A DNA stretch of 64,000 nt. Source: an uncultured Paraprevotella sp. Lineage in GTDB: Bacteria; Bacteroidota; Bacteroidia; Bacteroidales; Bacteroidaceae. The DNA lies in contig CAMWUI010000012.1 in NCBI GenBank assembly GCA_947177395.1, forward strand, positions 1 through 64,000. Reading direction: 5' to 3'. Below, piece after piece: positions 35,355 to 44,950 of the stretch (position 1 is its first letter; the number at the start of each line of letters is the position of its first letter). The notes under the pieces were generated by a model that was not told where the DNA came from, ran no database searches, and saw nothing but the letters and a program-made list of their open reading frames with translations. The position numbers and the translations under genes were made by a program.

Positions 35355-36416
35355 ATGTCGGACAAGAACAATCATTTGGTGATTATGGCGGGCGGTATCG
35401 GCAGCCGCTTCTGGCCTATGAGTACGCCGGAGTGCCCGAAACAGTTTATAGATGTGCTTGGATGCGGGAGAACGTTGTTGCAGTTGACGGCGGACCGCTT
35501 TAAGGATATTTGCCCGTCTGAGAATATCTGGGTCGTGACATCCGCCGCTTATGAATCCATCGTACGGGAGCAACTGCCGGAAATCCCGGAAACGAATATT
35601 CTGAAAGAACCTTGCCGACGGAACACCGCGCCTTGTATCGCATATGTGAGTTGGCGTATCAAAGCCCAGAATCCCCATGCGAACATCGTGGTCACTCCTA
35701 GCGACCATATTGTGATGGATGTTAAAGAATTCCAGCGGGTTGTCACTTCGTGTATGGCATTCACTTCCGAGTCGGATGCTATCGTGACATTGGGCATGAA
35801 GCCGAACCGCCCGGAGACCGGTTATGGTTATATCCAAGCGGATTTGAGTGCGGCTTCCGTGCGCAACAAGGAGATATTCCGGGTGGACTCTTTCCGTGAG
35901 AAACCTGATCTTGCTACGGCGGAACGCTATATAAAGAAAAACAATTATTTCTGGAATTCAGGAATCTTTATCTGGAGTGTGAACACGATTGTGAATGCTT
36001 TCCGGGTGTATCAGCCAGCTATTTCGCAGATATTCGAGAATCTGCTGCCTGTCTACGGGACGGCGAGGGAGCAGGAGGCCATCGACCGTGAGTTTCCCCT
36101 ATGCGAGAGTATTTCCGTGGACTATGCCATCATGGAGAAAGTGGAGGAAATCTTTGTTTGTCCGGCCAGTTTCGGTTGGAGCGATCTGGGAACTTGGGGC
36201 TCCCTGCACGAGCATACGCAGCACGATGCATACGGTAACGCGTGTATCGGCAACAATATATCCCTGTATGATACGCACAACTGCATGATACATGCCACGC
36301 AGGAAAAGAAAGTCGTCGTGCAGGGGCTTGACGGCTATATCATTGCAGAGAAAGATAACACATTGCTGATATGCAAAATTTCCGAAGAACAGAGAATAAA
36401 ACAATTCAGTGAATAA
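35355..36416 (+). CDS. manC: Mannose-1-phosphate guanylyltransferase
   Basis: The 353-residue enzyme makes GDP-mannose from GTP and mannose-1-phosphate. The nucleotide loop ([15 protein letters not shown]) and the CPKQF signature lie at the beginning, and [12 protein letters not shown] and [12 protein letters not shown] later. It is the short form without the C-terminal isomerase domain of ManC/AlgA, so phosphomannose isomerase must come from elsewhere. It is the first gene of a row leading to GDP-L-fucose. Its ATG is 31 bp after a -7 box. Confidence 0.92.
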   Translation: MSDKNNHLVIMAGGIGSRFWPMSTPECPKQFIDVLGCGRTLLQLTADRFKDICPSENIWVVTSAAYESIVREQLPEIPETNILKEPCRRNTAPCIAYVSWRIKAQNPHANIVVTPSDHIVMDVKEFQRVVTSCMAFTSESDAIVTLGMKPNRPETGYGYIQADLSAASVRNKEIFRVDSFREKPDLATAERYIKKNNYFWNSGIFIWSVNTIVNAFRVYQPAISQIFENLLPVYGTAREQEAIDREFPLCESISVDYAIMEKVEEIFVCPASFGWSDLGTWGSLHEHTQHDAYGNACIGNNISLYDTHNCMIHATQEKKVVVQGLDGYIIAEKDNTLLICKISEEQRIKQFSE

Positions 36417-36441
36417 CAACACAAATATAAGAAGATTGAAA

Positions 36442-37527
36442 ATGGAAAAGAAAGTAGCTTTGATCACCGGTATTACCGGTCAGGACGGGTCTTATCTTGC
36501 AGAGTTCCTGTTGAGCAAGGGATACGATGTACACGGTATTTTGCGTCGCTCTTCATCATTCAATACAGGTCGTATCGAGCATCTCTATCTGGATGAATGG
36601 GTGCGCGATGTGAAGAAGGCTCGTCTCATCAACCTGCACTGGGGAGATGTTACGGATACGAGTTCATTGGTGCGTATCATCCGCGAGTGTCAGCCGACGG
36701 AGATCTACAACCTGGCTGCACAAAGCCATGTGAAAGTAAGTTTCGACGTGCCGGAATTTACGGCAGAGGCGGACGCCGTGGGCGTGTTGCGACTGTTGGA
36801 AGCCGTGAGAATCCTGGGGCTCGAGCATAAATGCCGCATATATCAGGCTTCTACATCCGAACTGTTCGGAAAAGTACAGGAAGTTCCTCAGAAGGAGACG
36901 ACTCCGTTCTATCCTCGCTCACCGTATTCGGTTGCCAAGCAGTACGGTTTCTGGATTATAAAGAACTATCGTGAGAGTTACGGAATGTATTGCTGCAACG
37001 GTATCCTCTTCAACCATGAGAGTGAGCGCCGCGGAGAGAACTTCGTGACCCGTAAGATTACGCTGGCTGCCACTCGCATCGTACAGGGATTCCAGGATAA
37101 GCTCTATCTGGGTAACTTGAACGCCTTGCGTGACTGGGGATATGCCAAGGACTATGTGGAGTGTATGTGGCTGATGTTGCAGCAGGAACAGCCTGACGAT
37201 TATGTGATTGCTACCGGCGAGTATCATACGGTGCGTGAGTTTACCGACTTGGCATTCAAGGCCTGTGGCATCGAATTGGAATGGCAGGGCGAAGGCGTGG
37301 ACGAGAAGGGTATAGATAAGGCTACTGGCCGTGTGCTGGTTGAGGTCGATCCCAAGTATTTCCGTCCTTGTGAGGTAGACCAGTTGTTGGGCGACCCGAC
37401 AAAGGCCAAGACGCAGTTGGGCTGGAATCCCCGCAAGACATCGTTCGAGGAGTTGGTCCGCATTATGGTAGAGCATGATATGAAGTTCGTGAAGAAGTTG
37501 TATATGAAGGCTCAGGTGGCTGAATGA
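36442..37527 (+). CDS. gmd: GDP-mannose 4,6-dehydratase
   Basis: This 361-residue short-chain dehydrogenase has [20 protein letters not shown] for NADP and the YxxxK pair in [15 protein letters not shown]. It also has the conserved [17 protein letters not shown] and [17 protein letters not shown]. It turns GDP-mannose into GDP-4-keto-6-deoxymannose. The ATG at 36442 ([10 protein letters not shown]) is preferred over 36409, which overlaps manC. It ends 4 bp before fcl. Confidence 0.95.
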   Translation: MEKKVALITGITGQDGSYLAEFLLSKGYDVHGILRRSSSFNTGRIEHLYLDEWVRDVKKARLINLHWGDVTDTSSLVRIIRECQPTEIYNLAAQSHVKVSFDVPEFTAEADAVGVLRLLEAVRILGLEHKCRIYQASTSELFGKVQEVPQKETTPFYPRSPYSVAKQYGFWIIKNYRESYGMYCCNGILFNHESERRGENFVTRKITLAATRIVQGFQDKLYLGNLNALRDWGYAKDYVECMWLMLQQEQPDDYVIATGEYHTVREFTDLAFKACGIELEWQGEGVDEKGIDKATGRVLVEVDPKYFRPCEVDQLLGDPTKAKTQLGWNPRKTSFEELVRIMVEHDMKFVKKLYMKAQVAE

Positions 37528-37531
37528 CGTC

Positions 37532-38635
37532 ATGATAGAAAAGAACGCTAAGATATATGTGGCCGGACATCACGGATTGGTGGGTTCGGCCATTTGGAAT
37601 AACTTGCAGGGTAAGGGATATACCAATCTGGTGGGACGTAGCCACAGGGAATTGGACTTGCTGGATGCGCAGGCGGTGAAGAACTTTTTCGATGAGGAAC
37701 AACCGGAATATGTCGTGCTGGCTGCTGCCCATGTGGGAGGTATCATGGCAAACAGCCGTTATCGTGCCGATTTCATTTATGAAAACCTGCAGATACAGCA
37801 GAATGTCATCGGGGAGAGTTTCCGGCACGGGGTGAAGAAGTTGCTTTTCCTAGGGAGCACTTGCATCTATCCGCGCGAGGCACCTCAGCCCATGACGGAA
37901 GACGTATTGCTGACTTCCCCTCTGGAATATACCAACGAACCGTATGCTATTGCCAAAATTGCCGGGTTGAAGATGTGTGAAAGTTTCAATCTGCAATACG
38001 GAACGAACTATATTGCGGTGATGCCTACGAACCTTTACGGACCGAATGATAACTTCCATCTGGAGAACAGCCATGTGCTACCAGCGATGATCCGTAAAGT
38101 CCGTTTGGCAAAGTGTCTGAACGAAAATGACTGGGAGGCCGTCCGGAAAGATATGAGTCTGCGTCCCGTGGAAGGTGTGAACGGTACAGGCAGCGAAGAA
38201 GAGATTCTGACCGTGCTGGCCAAATATGGTATCACGCCGCAGGAAGTACGCCTCTGGGGAACTGGGAAACCGATGCGTGAGTTCCTATGGAGCGAGGAAA
38301 TGGCCGATGCCAGTGTGTATGTGCTACTGAATGTGGATTTCAAGGATACGTATGAACCGGGATGTAAGGAAATCCGGAACTGCCATATCAATGTAGGTAC
38401 GGGCAAGGAAATTTCCATAAAGGAACTGGCCGAACTGGTGGTTAAGGTCGTTGATTACAAAGGTGAATTGCATTGGGATGCCTCGAAACCCGACGGTACG
38501 TTGCGCAAGCTGACGGATGTGTCAAAATTGCATAATCTGGGCTGGCATCATAAGATAGAAATAGAAGAAGGTGTGGCCCGATTGTATGATTGGTACCTGC
38601 AGGGTATCTGTATCAATCATCAGACCACGGCCTGA
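37532..38635 (+). CDS. fcl: GDP-L-fucose synthase
   Basis: The 367-residue epimerase/reductase carries VAGHHGLVGSAIW for NADP, GSTCIYP and the YAIAKIAGL pair (Tyr and Lys). It has an insert of about 50 residues around 190-240 (NENDWEAVRKDMSLRP), making it longer than the roughly 320 residues of E. coli Fcl. It completes de novo GDP-L-fucose synthesis. A hairpin stands between it and fkp. Confidence 0.94.
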   Translation: MIEKNAKIYVAGHHGLVGSAIWNNLQGKGYTNLVGRSHRELDLLDAQAVKNFFDEEQPEYVVLAAAHVGGIMANSRYRADFIYENLQIQQNVIGESFRHGVKKLLFLGSTCIYPREAPQPMTEDVLLTSPLEYTNEPYAIAKIAGLKMCESFNLQYGTNYIAVMPTNLYGPNDNFHLENSHVLPAMIRKVRLAKCLNENDWEAVRKDMSLRPVEGVNGTGSEEEILTVLAKYGITPQEVRLWGTGKPMREFLWSEEMADASVYVLLNVDFKDTYEPGCKEIRNCHINVGTGKEISIKELAELVVKVVDYKGELHWDASKPDGTLRKLTDVSKLHNLGWHHKIEIEEGVARLYDWYLQGICINHQTTA

Positions 38636-38651
38636 ACCGGTTGAAATTATC

Positions 38652-38688
38652 AAGGCTCTTCGATGGCTGTCTGCCTGCGGAGAGCCTT
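38652..38688 (+). terminator. Hairpin between fcl and fkp
   Basis: AAGGCTCT (38652-38659) pairs with AGAGCCTT (38681-38688), followed by TCCTGTTGTT. It may terminate or attenuate the fcl transcript before fkp, allowing separate control of salvage. Confidence 0.45.
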
Positions 38689-38716
38689 TCCTGTTGTTAA
38701 TATTAGAGAACATATT

Positions 38717-41557
38717 ATGAAGAAACTGTTATCGCTTCCTCCCAATCTGGTGAGTTGCTTTCATGAACTGGAGCATGCAGACAGGGATACATGGTTCTGT
38801 ACATCCGACCCTGTCGGAGCTAAACTCGGTTCGGGGGGCGGTACGACATGGCTGCTTAAGGCTTGCCGGGAGGAGTGGGGAGCTCCTGACGAGGATTTTA
38901 GTGCCTGGTTGGGACGTGAAAAACGTATATTGCTACATGCCGGCGGACAGAGCCGGCGGCTTCCCTCGTATGCTCCGGCCGGTAAGGTCCTGACTCCGGT
39001 TCCTGTATTTCGCTGGGCGCGCGGACAGCGTCTGAACCAGAATCTGCTTTCCTTGCAGATACCTTTGTACGAGCGTATCATGGAAAAAGCTCCGGATTCG
39101 TTGCATACGCTGATTGCCAGCGGAGATGTATATATTCGTGCCGGGAAACTACAGGAGATACCCGATGTGGATGTCGTGTGTTATGGTCTGTGGGCTGATC
39201 CCTCGCTGGCCAAGAATCATGGTGTCTTTGTTTCTTCCCGGAAGACACCTGAACGTCTGGACTTTATGTTGCAGAAACCGTCGGTGGAACAGTTGGCAGG
39301 ATTGATGCAGACTCATTTGTTCCTTATGGATATCGGTATCTGGCTGTTGAGTGACCGGGCGGTGGAACTGCTGATGAAGCGTTCCATGAAAGGGGAGAAT
39401 GTGTGTTATTATGATTTATATAGCGACTTCGGCTGTTCACTGGGAGAGCATCCCGTAATGGAAGATGAAGAACTGAAGAGCCTGTCGGTGGCCATATTGC
39501 CGTTGCAGGACGGAGAGTTTTATCATTATGGCACCAGTCGTGAGATGATATCGTCTACGGTGAGTGTACAGAACCGTGTGAACGACCAAAGGGCTATCAT
39601 GCACTTGCGTGCAAAGCCTCATCCGGCTATGTTCGTGCAAAATGCCGACATGCAGGTGAAACTGACGGCGGATAATGCGGAGACATGGGTGGAGAACAGT
39701 TGTGTGGCCCGTGGCTGGACGCTTGAGAGCAAGCATATTATAACCGGAGTTCCTGCTAATGACTGGACGTTGCATCTTACCGCCGGTACTTGTCTGGATG
39801 TCGTTCCCGTGAATAAAACGGCCTATGTACTTCGTCCCTATGGTTTTGAGGACGCTTTCCGCGGTGCGTTGTCCGATGAGACCACCTGTTATCTGGGACG
39901 TCCGGTTGGGGAGTGGCTCCGTGTGCGTGGTTTGTCGCCGGACGATATCGAAGGCAAGGAAGACCTGCAGTCGGCTCGCCTGTTTCCCGTGACAGAGTCG
40001 ATGGAGGACATGCTGGTCATGTTGCGCTGGATGACAGAGGAGCATGCGTTGGAGCTGGGACGTGTCTTGTGGATGCAGTCTGAGAAATATTCGGCGGATG
40101 AGATTTCTGCTTATGCGAATTTGTGCCGTCTGCAGGAGCAGCGGGAACGGTTCCGGGCTTCCAACTGGCAGGAACTGGTGGAGAACTCGTCCCGTAGTGT
40201 TTTTTATCAGGTGAATCTGAAGCAGGCCGCTCAGGATTTCGTGAGCTACAGATTGCCTTTGCCGCCCGAACCCGAAGAGTCGGCGGACCTGATGAAACGC
40301 ATACATTACAATATGTTTCGTTCGCAGGTAGAGAAACTGCGCGGAGAGGTGTGGGAGGCGGATGAACGGAAAGCGTTTTCGTTGTTGCAAGACGGTCTAA
40401 CTTCTTTAACTTTGTCGCAGAAACAGCACCCCCGGCTGAATGTATACAGTGACCAGATTGTCTGGAGTCGCAGTCCTGTGCGGATCGATGTGGCCGGAGG
40501 CTGGACGGACACTCCCCCTTATTGTCTGCAAAAGGGGGGAAGCGTGGTGAATCTGGCGGTGGAACTTAATGGGCAGCCGCCTTTGCAGGCGTATGTGAAG
40601 ACATGTGCAGAACCTTATATTGTGTTGCGTTCGATAGATTTGGGAGCCATGGAAGTTATCCGGACGTATGAGGAATTGGCGGATTTTGCCAAGGTCGGTT
40701 CTCCTTTCTCCATACCGAAGGCTGCGTTGGCGTTGTCAGGCTTCCATCCGTCTTTCTCGCAGGAGATTTATGATTCTCTGGAACAGCAACTGAAGCATTT
40801 CGGCTGTGGTGTGGAGTTGACGCTCTTTTCTGCAGTTCCGGCCGGTAGCGGACTGGGTACAAGTTCCATTCTGGCTGCGACAGTCCTGGGAGCTTTGTCC
40901 GATTTCTGTGGTCTGCATTGGGACAAGACGGAAATCTGCAACCGTACGCTGGTGCTTGAACAACTGCTTACAACAGGAGGTGGGTGGCAAGACCAATATG
41001 GAGGAGTGCTGCATGGAGTGAAATGGTTGCAGACTCGGCCGGGATTCGGACAGACTCCCGATGTGCGCTGGATGCCCGACACTCTTTTCACGGAACCGGA
41101 ATATGCCGCCTGTCATTTGTTGTATTATACGGGAATTACCCGGACGGCCAAGCAGATATTGTCCGAAATAGTGCGCGGGATGTTCCTAAACTCGACCGAG
41201 CATCTGGAACTGCTGGATGCAATGAAGGAGCAGGCGGCGGATTTGTATGAATCGGTTATACGGAATGACTTTTCTCAACTGGGGAAACTGGTGCGTACTA
41301 CATGGAAACAGAATCAGCAGTTGGATGCCGGTACGAATCCTCCGGCAGTGAGCCGGATATGTCGGTTGGTAGAACCGTATTGCTTAGGCTATAAGTTGCC
41401 GGGAGCTGGTGGCGGAGGTTTCATGTATATGATTGCCGAGTCGCCGGAAGCGGCAGTCCGAATCAAGGAAATTTTGCAGCGGAATGCACCTAACGAGCGT
41501 GCACGTTTTGTGGAGATGTCGTTGAGCCGGACCGGTTTGAAAATAAGCCGCAGCTAA
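38717..41557 (+). CDS. fkp: Bifunctional fucokinase / L-fucose-1-phosphate guanylyltransferase
   Basis: The 946-residue protein is close to the length of B. fragilis Fkp (about 949). The N-terminal half has the pyrophosphorylase loop (VGAKLGSGGGTTWLL) and LHAGGQSRRLPSYAP. The C-terminal half is a GHMP kinase with WSRSPVRIDVAGGWTDTPPY, the phosphate loop PAGSGLGTSSILAATV and a closing PGAGGGGFMYM. It phosphorylates free L-fucose and then forms GDP-L-fucose, used to decorate capsule and glycoproteins. The ATG at 38717 (MKKLLSLPP) fits the family; upstream codons overlap the hairpin. Direct linkage to gmd-fcl puts both routes in one locus. Confidence 0.95.
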   Translation: MKKLLSLPPNLVSCFHELEHADRDTWFCTSDPVGAKLGSGGGTTWLLKACREEWGAPDEDFSAWLGREKRILLHAGGQSRRLPSYAPAGKVLTPVPVFRWARGQRLNQNLLSLQIPLYERIMEKAPDSLHTLIASGDVYIRAGKLQEIPDVDVVCYGLWADPSLAKNHGVFVSSRKTPERLDFMLQKPSVEQLAGLMQTHLFLMDIGIWLLSDRAVELLMKRSMKGENVCYYDLYSDFGCSLGEHPVMEDEELKSLSVAILPLQDGEFYHYGTSREMISSTVSVQNRVNDQRAIMHLRAKPHPAMFVQNADMQVKLTADNAETWVENSCVARGWTLESKHIITGVPANDWTLHLTAGTCLDVVPVNKTAYVLRPYGFEDAFRGALSDETTCYLGRPVGEWLRVRGLSPDDIEGKEDLQSARLFPVTESMEDMLVMLRWMTEEHALELGRVLWMQSEKYSADEISAYANLCRLQEQRERFRASNWQELVENSSRSVFYQVNLKQAAQDFVSYRLPLPPEPEESADLMKRIHYNMFRSQVEKLRGEVWEADERKAFSLLQDGLTSLTLSQKQHPRLNVYSDQIVWSRSPVRIDVAGGWTDTPPYCLQKGGSVVNLAVELNGQPPLQAYVKTCAEPYIVLRSIDLGAMEVIRTYEELADFAKVGSPFSIPKAALALSGFHPSFSQEIYDSLEQQLKHFGCGVELTLFSAVPAGSGLGTSSILAATVLGALSDFCGLHWDKTEICNRTLVLEQLLTTGGGWQDQYGGVLHGVKWLQTRPGFGQTPDVRWMPDTLFTEPEYAACHLLYYTGITRTAKQILSEIVRGMFLNSTEHLELLDAMKEQAADLYESVIRNDFSQLGKLVRTTWKQNQQLDAGTNPPAVSRICRLVEPYCLGYKLPGAGGGGFMYMIAESPEAAVRIKEILQRNAPNERARFVEMSLSRTGLKISRS

Positions 41558-41578
41558 ATATACGTTAGACGAACGACA

Positions 41579-41619
41579 AATGAATGTAGATTTGCTACTG
41601 AAACAAATCTGCATTCATT
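41579..41619. terminator. Bidirectional terminator between fkp and the TPR gene
   Basis: AATGAATGTAGATTTG (41579-41594) pairs with CAAATCTGCATTCATT (41604-41619), with one mismatch and a 9-nt loop, followed by GTTTTTGT. It lies between two convergent genes. Confidence 0.75.
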
Positions 41620-41626
41620 GTTTTTG

Positions 41627-43090
41627 TCATTGCGGGTAATCGGCGGAATCCGGTTTGTTTTTGTCTATATTCAGCATCCTCTTGACGTGGTCATAATACT
41701 CCTCCGGGGGGATATCGGGAAAATTATCCCCGAGTACACTGCGTGCCAGCTGAGGATTATCCTTGCAAATCTTTTTCAGGTAATACAGATACTTGTCCGG
41801 CAGATTCATGTGTCCGCAACAGAAAGTAAGATAAGCGAGAGCCTGTTCTTTTGTGTCTTCCGAGGCCGTCCGCTGCATAATCAGCCGCAGATAGGGATAG
41901 GCGCGTTCCGTATGATAAAATTCGCATAGCGCCACACATCCCGTCAGCAGGGTTTCATACGGTGTCTCGCTTTTGTGTACGGCTTCCATATACCGGAGGC
42001 AGGCTTCGTCCACATGTCTGTTTTCAAGCAGGATGTTCCCTTGGGCTACTAAGTAACTGACCGGGTTCTTGTCAAGTCCGTAGGCCATATCCAGATATCT
42101 GAATGCTTCTTCTTCATGATGCAGACAACTGCAGGTGAACGATATCTGTTGATATATCTGTGCCAGATTGGGAGACTGTTTGCCAGCAGCGTCCAGTGCT
42201 TTCTGTAGTTTCTCGTATGCCTCTTCGTAGCGGTTCTGGTTATTGAGAAGTGCACCGTCGTAAAGTAAACCGGTTTCGTCCCAAGGGTAAAGCTGGCAAT
42301 ACCTGTCCAATAACTGATGTGCCGTATCGAAATCTCCGTTCTGCGACAACAAGCCGGCCTTGAAAAGCAAAGCCCGGACATGGTTCTCGTCAATGGCCAG
42401 TGCAAAATCGCAGGAATCTATGGCCTCGTTTATCCTATTCTCCTGTAACTGCATGTCTGCCAACAATAGCCAATATTTGACGGCGTACGGATTCTCATCC
42501 AGTATCTGGTTGATATACCGCTTGGCCATATCCGTCTCATACAATCCTCCGTAAGCGTCGGCAAAGAGATACTTGCATTTTTTGCTGCCGGGTTTTTGTC
42601 CGGCATACCACTGTGCCCATTTCAAAGCCTCCTCAAAGAAACCGTAGTCGATGAAAATATAAGCGGAATCATAGATGAACAGAGCCGTATCTTCATAATT
42701 TCCGATTTGTTGCTCCAGGTATTTCGAAGCTTCCTCTGCGCCTGTTGTCTCATGCAACAGTAATTCCGCATTCAGGAAAACGACTTCCCTGTCATTGGCG
42801 TCGCTGATACTGTCCCGCACGGCCTTGGCTCCTTCCTGATCACCGGCAAACATCTTTTGCCTGGCGATGAATATGAGCGGATCCGTACTGCCAGGGTGCA
42901 GTCGCAGGGCGTATTGTATACATGCGTCGGCCTCTTGCTGGCGGTGTCGGTTTAAGTAGTATTCGGCAATGTCCGTCAACTCGTCCGCATCCAGATAAGC
43001 CGACGGACCGCCTTGTAACATAGACTCATACCGTGCCAGATTTTCTTTGAATTCTTCCTCTTCAAAGAAAGAGAGGTCTTCGTCGTTCAT
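41627..43090 (-). CDS. Tetratricopeptide-repeat protein
   Basis: This 487-residue protein consists of an acidic start (MNDEDLSFFEEEEFKENL) and a long row of 34-residue helical-hairpin repeats, with the Gly/Ala/Pro spacing of TPRs (for example QLYPWDETGLLYDGALLNNQ and QEQALAYLTF-like units). No signal peptide or catalytic motif is visible, so it is a cytoplasmic scaffold of unknown partner. The start lies 15 bp after the glnS stop on the same strand, so the two are co-transcribed. Confidence 0.8.
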   Translation of the reverse strand: MNDEDLSFFEEEEFKENLARYESMLQGGPSAYLDADELTDIAEYYLNRHRQQEADACIQYALRLHPGSTDPLIFIARQKMFAGDQEGAKAVRDSISDANDREVVFLNAELLLHETTGAEEASKYLEQQIGNYEDTALFIYDSAYIFIDYGFFEEALKWAQWYAGQKPGSKKCKYLFADAYGGLYETDMAKRYINQILDENPYAVKYWLLLADMQLQENRINEAIDSCDFALAIDENHVRALLFKAGLLSQNGDFDTAHQLLDRYCQLYPWDETGLLYDGALLNNQNRYEEAYEKLQKALDAAGKQSPNLAQIYQQISFTCSCLHHEEEAFRYLDMAYGLDKNPVSYLVAQGNILLENRHVDEACLRYMEAVHKSETPYETLLTGCVALCEFYHTERAYPYLRLIMQRTASEDTKEQALAYLTFCCGHMNLPDKYLYYLKKICKDNPQLARSVLGDNFPDIPPEEYYDHVKRMLNIDKNKPDSADYPQ

Positions 43091-43105
43091 TCGTCCCTTT
43101 CGTTT

Positions 43106-44809
43106 TTACTTATTTATTTTTTTCCACGTGTCTTTCAAACCGACCGTGCGGTTGAACACAAGGTGATCTGCCCGGCTGTCTTTGTCCATCGTGAAGTACC
43201 CAATACGCTGGAATTGCAGATAGTCGAGCGGTTTTCTTGTAGCGGCGAATTTTTCAACGAAACAGTTACTCAATACTTTCAATGAATCCGGATTCAGCAG
43301 TTCGCGGAAATCGCGCTCGTCGGCAGACGGATTTTCCACACAGAAGAGACGGTCGTACAGACGAACTTCCGCCGGCAAGCAGTGAGCGCAACTAAGCCAG
43401 TGGAGCGTACCTTTCACGCGGCGGTCGGCTCCTGGCATACCGCTTTTGCTATCCGGGTCGTATTCACAGTAAACTTCCGTAACCTGTCCGTTTTCGTCCT
43501 TCTTGCATCCCGTACATTTGACGATGTAGGCATTCTTTAGTCTCACTTCATTGCCCGGTGTCAGACGGAAATATTTCTTCGGGGCGTCTTCCATGAAATC
43601 CTCCTGTTCGATCCACAGTTCGCGACTGAACTCGATGACATGGGTACCCTCGGCTGGATTCTCCGGATTGTTGATGGCCTCCATCTCCTCGACCTGTCCT
43701 TCGGGATAATTAGTCACGATGAGTTTGACAGGACGGAGCACGGCGGACATGCGGATGGCGCGTGCGTTCAGGTCCTCGCGTACGGCAGCTTCCAGCATGG
43801 CAAAGTCATTCAGTGCATCGAATTTCGTATAGCCGATCATGTCGATAAAACGGCGGATGGATTCAGGCGAATATCCGCGTCTGCGATAGCCGCATAAAGT
43901 AGGCATGCGGGGGTCGTCCCATCCGTTTACCAGCCCTTCTTTCACCAATGCGAGCAATTTACGCTTGCTCATGACCGTATACGTCAGGTTCAAACGGTTG
44001 AATTCAATCTGGCGGGGACGGTTATCAGCCAAGTCTTTGCCTTCTTTCAACTCATCCACGAAATAATCATAGAGCGGGCGGTGGGGAACGAATTCCAGCG
44101 TACAGATGGAGTGGGTCACTCCTTCGAAAAAGTCGCTCTGTCCGTGGGCGAAGTCATACATCGGGTAGGCTTTCCACTTGCTGCCCGTGCGGTGATGTTC
44201 CTTGTTGATGATACGGTATATGATGGGGTCGCGGAAGTGCATATTGGGGTTGGCCATATCCAGTTTGGCGCGTAGCACCATGGAACCTTCTGCCGCTTCT
44301 CCGCTGTTCATCTTGTTGAACAGTTCCAGATTTTCTTCAATGGGGCGGTCGCGGTAAGGGCTGTTCGTTCCGGCCTGTGTCGGTGTTCCCTTTTGTGCGG
44401 CAATCTCCTCACTGGTCTGTTCGTCGATATAAGCCTTTCCTTCCTTGATGAGCCGTACGGCGAAATCCCATAACTGCTGGAAGTAGTCGGATGCATGATA
44501 GATTTCTCCCCACTGGAATCCCAGCCATTGTATATCTTCCTTGATGGCCTCCACGTATTCCGTGTCTTCTTTGACTGGGTTGGTGTCGTCGAGACGCAGG
44601 TTACATACGCCGCCGTAACGCTGTGCGATGCCGAAGTCCATACAGATAGCTTTTGCGTGTCCGATATGCAGATATCCGTTGGGTTCAGGCGGGAATCGTG
44701 TCTGGATTCTTCCTCCGTTTTTCCCTTCTTTCAAGTCGGTCTCCACGATTTCTTCCACAAAGTTCAGACTCTTCTTTTCCGTAACTTCCGATGAATTTGT
44801 TGCAGTCAT
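43106..44809 (-). CDS. glnS: Glutaminyl-tRNA synthetase
   Basis: This 567-residue class I synthetase charges tRNA-Gln. The ATP motifs are RFPPEPNGYLHIGHAKAI (HIGH) and VMSKRKLLALV (KMSKS-like), and the anticodon-binding barrel follows with ECD-rich strands and KGTLHWLS. I take MTATNSSEV (44809) as the start, because the ten-codon extension reads through the -7 box at 44837. It heads a transcript that also carries the TPR protein. Confidence 0.94.
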   Translation of the reverse strand: MTATNSSEVTEKKSLNFVEEIVETDLKEGKNGGRIQTRFPPEPNGYLHIGHAKAICMDFGIAQRYGGVCNLRLDDTNPVKEDTEYVEAIKEDIQWLGFQWGEIYHASDYFQQLWDFAVRLIKEGKAYIDEQTSEEIAAQKGTPTQAGTNSPYRDRPIEENLELFNKMNSGEAAEGSMVLRAKLDMANPNMHFRDPIIYRIINKEHHRTGSKWKAYPMYDFAHGQSDFFEGVTHSICTLEFVPHRPLYDYFVDELKEGKDLADNRPRQIEFNRLNLTYTVMSKRKLLALVKEGLVNGWDDPRMPTLCGYRRRGYSPESIRRFIDMIGYTKFDALNDFAMLEAAVREDLNARAIRMSAVLRPVKLIVTNYPEGQVEEMEAINNPENPAEGTHVIEFSRELWIEQEDFMEDAPKKYFRLTPGNEVRLKNAYIVKCTGCKKDENGQVTEVYCEYDPDSKSGMPGADRRVKGTLHWLSCAHCLPAEVRLYDRLFCVENPSADERDFRELLNPDSLKVLSNCFVEKFAATRKPLDYLQFQRIGYFTMDKDSRADHLVFNRTVGLKDTWKKINK

Positions 44810-44836
44810 GACATTTCTATGTTTATATTCAACGTA

Positions 44837-44844
44837 CAAAGATA
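44837..44844 (-). promoter_or_regulatory. -7 box of glnS
   Basis: The minus strand reads TATCTTTG, a full TAnnTTTG match, 28 bp before the ATG at 44809. Confidence 0.6.
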
Positions 44845-44950
44845 GTTATTCCATCCGTAAAAACCGAATAAAGCGGGAAGAAAGACATGCGGACAAGGGG
44901 GAATGGAGTTATAGCAAAGGATTATGCAGACATTTATGAGTGCCCGCTGT

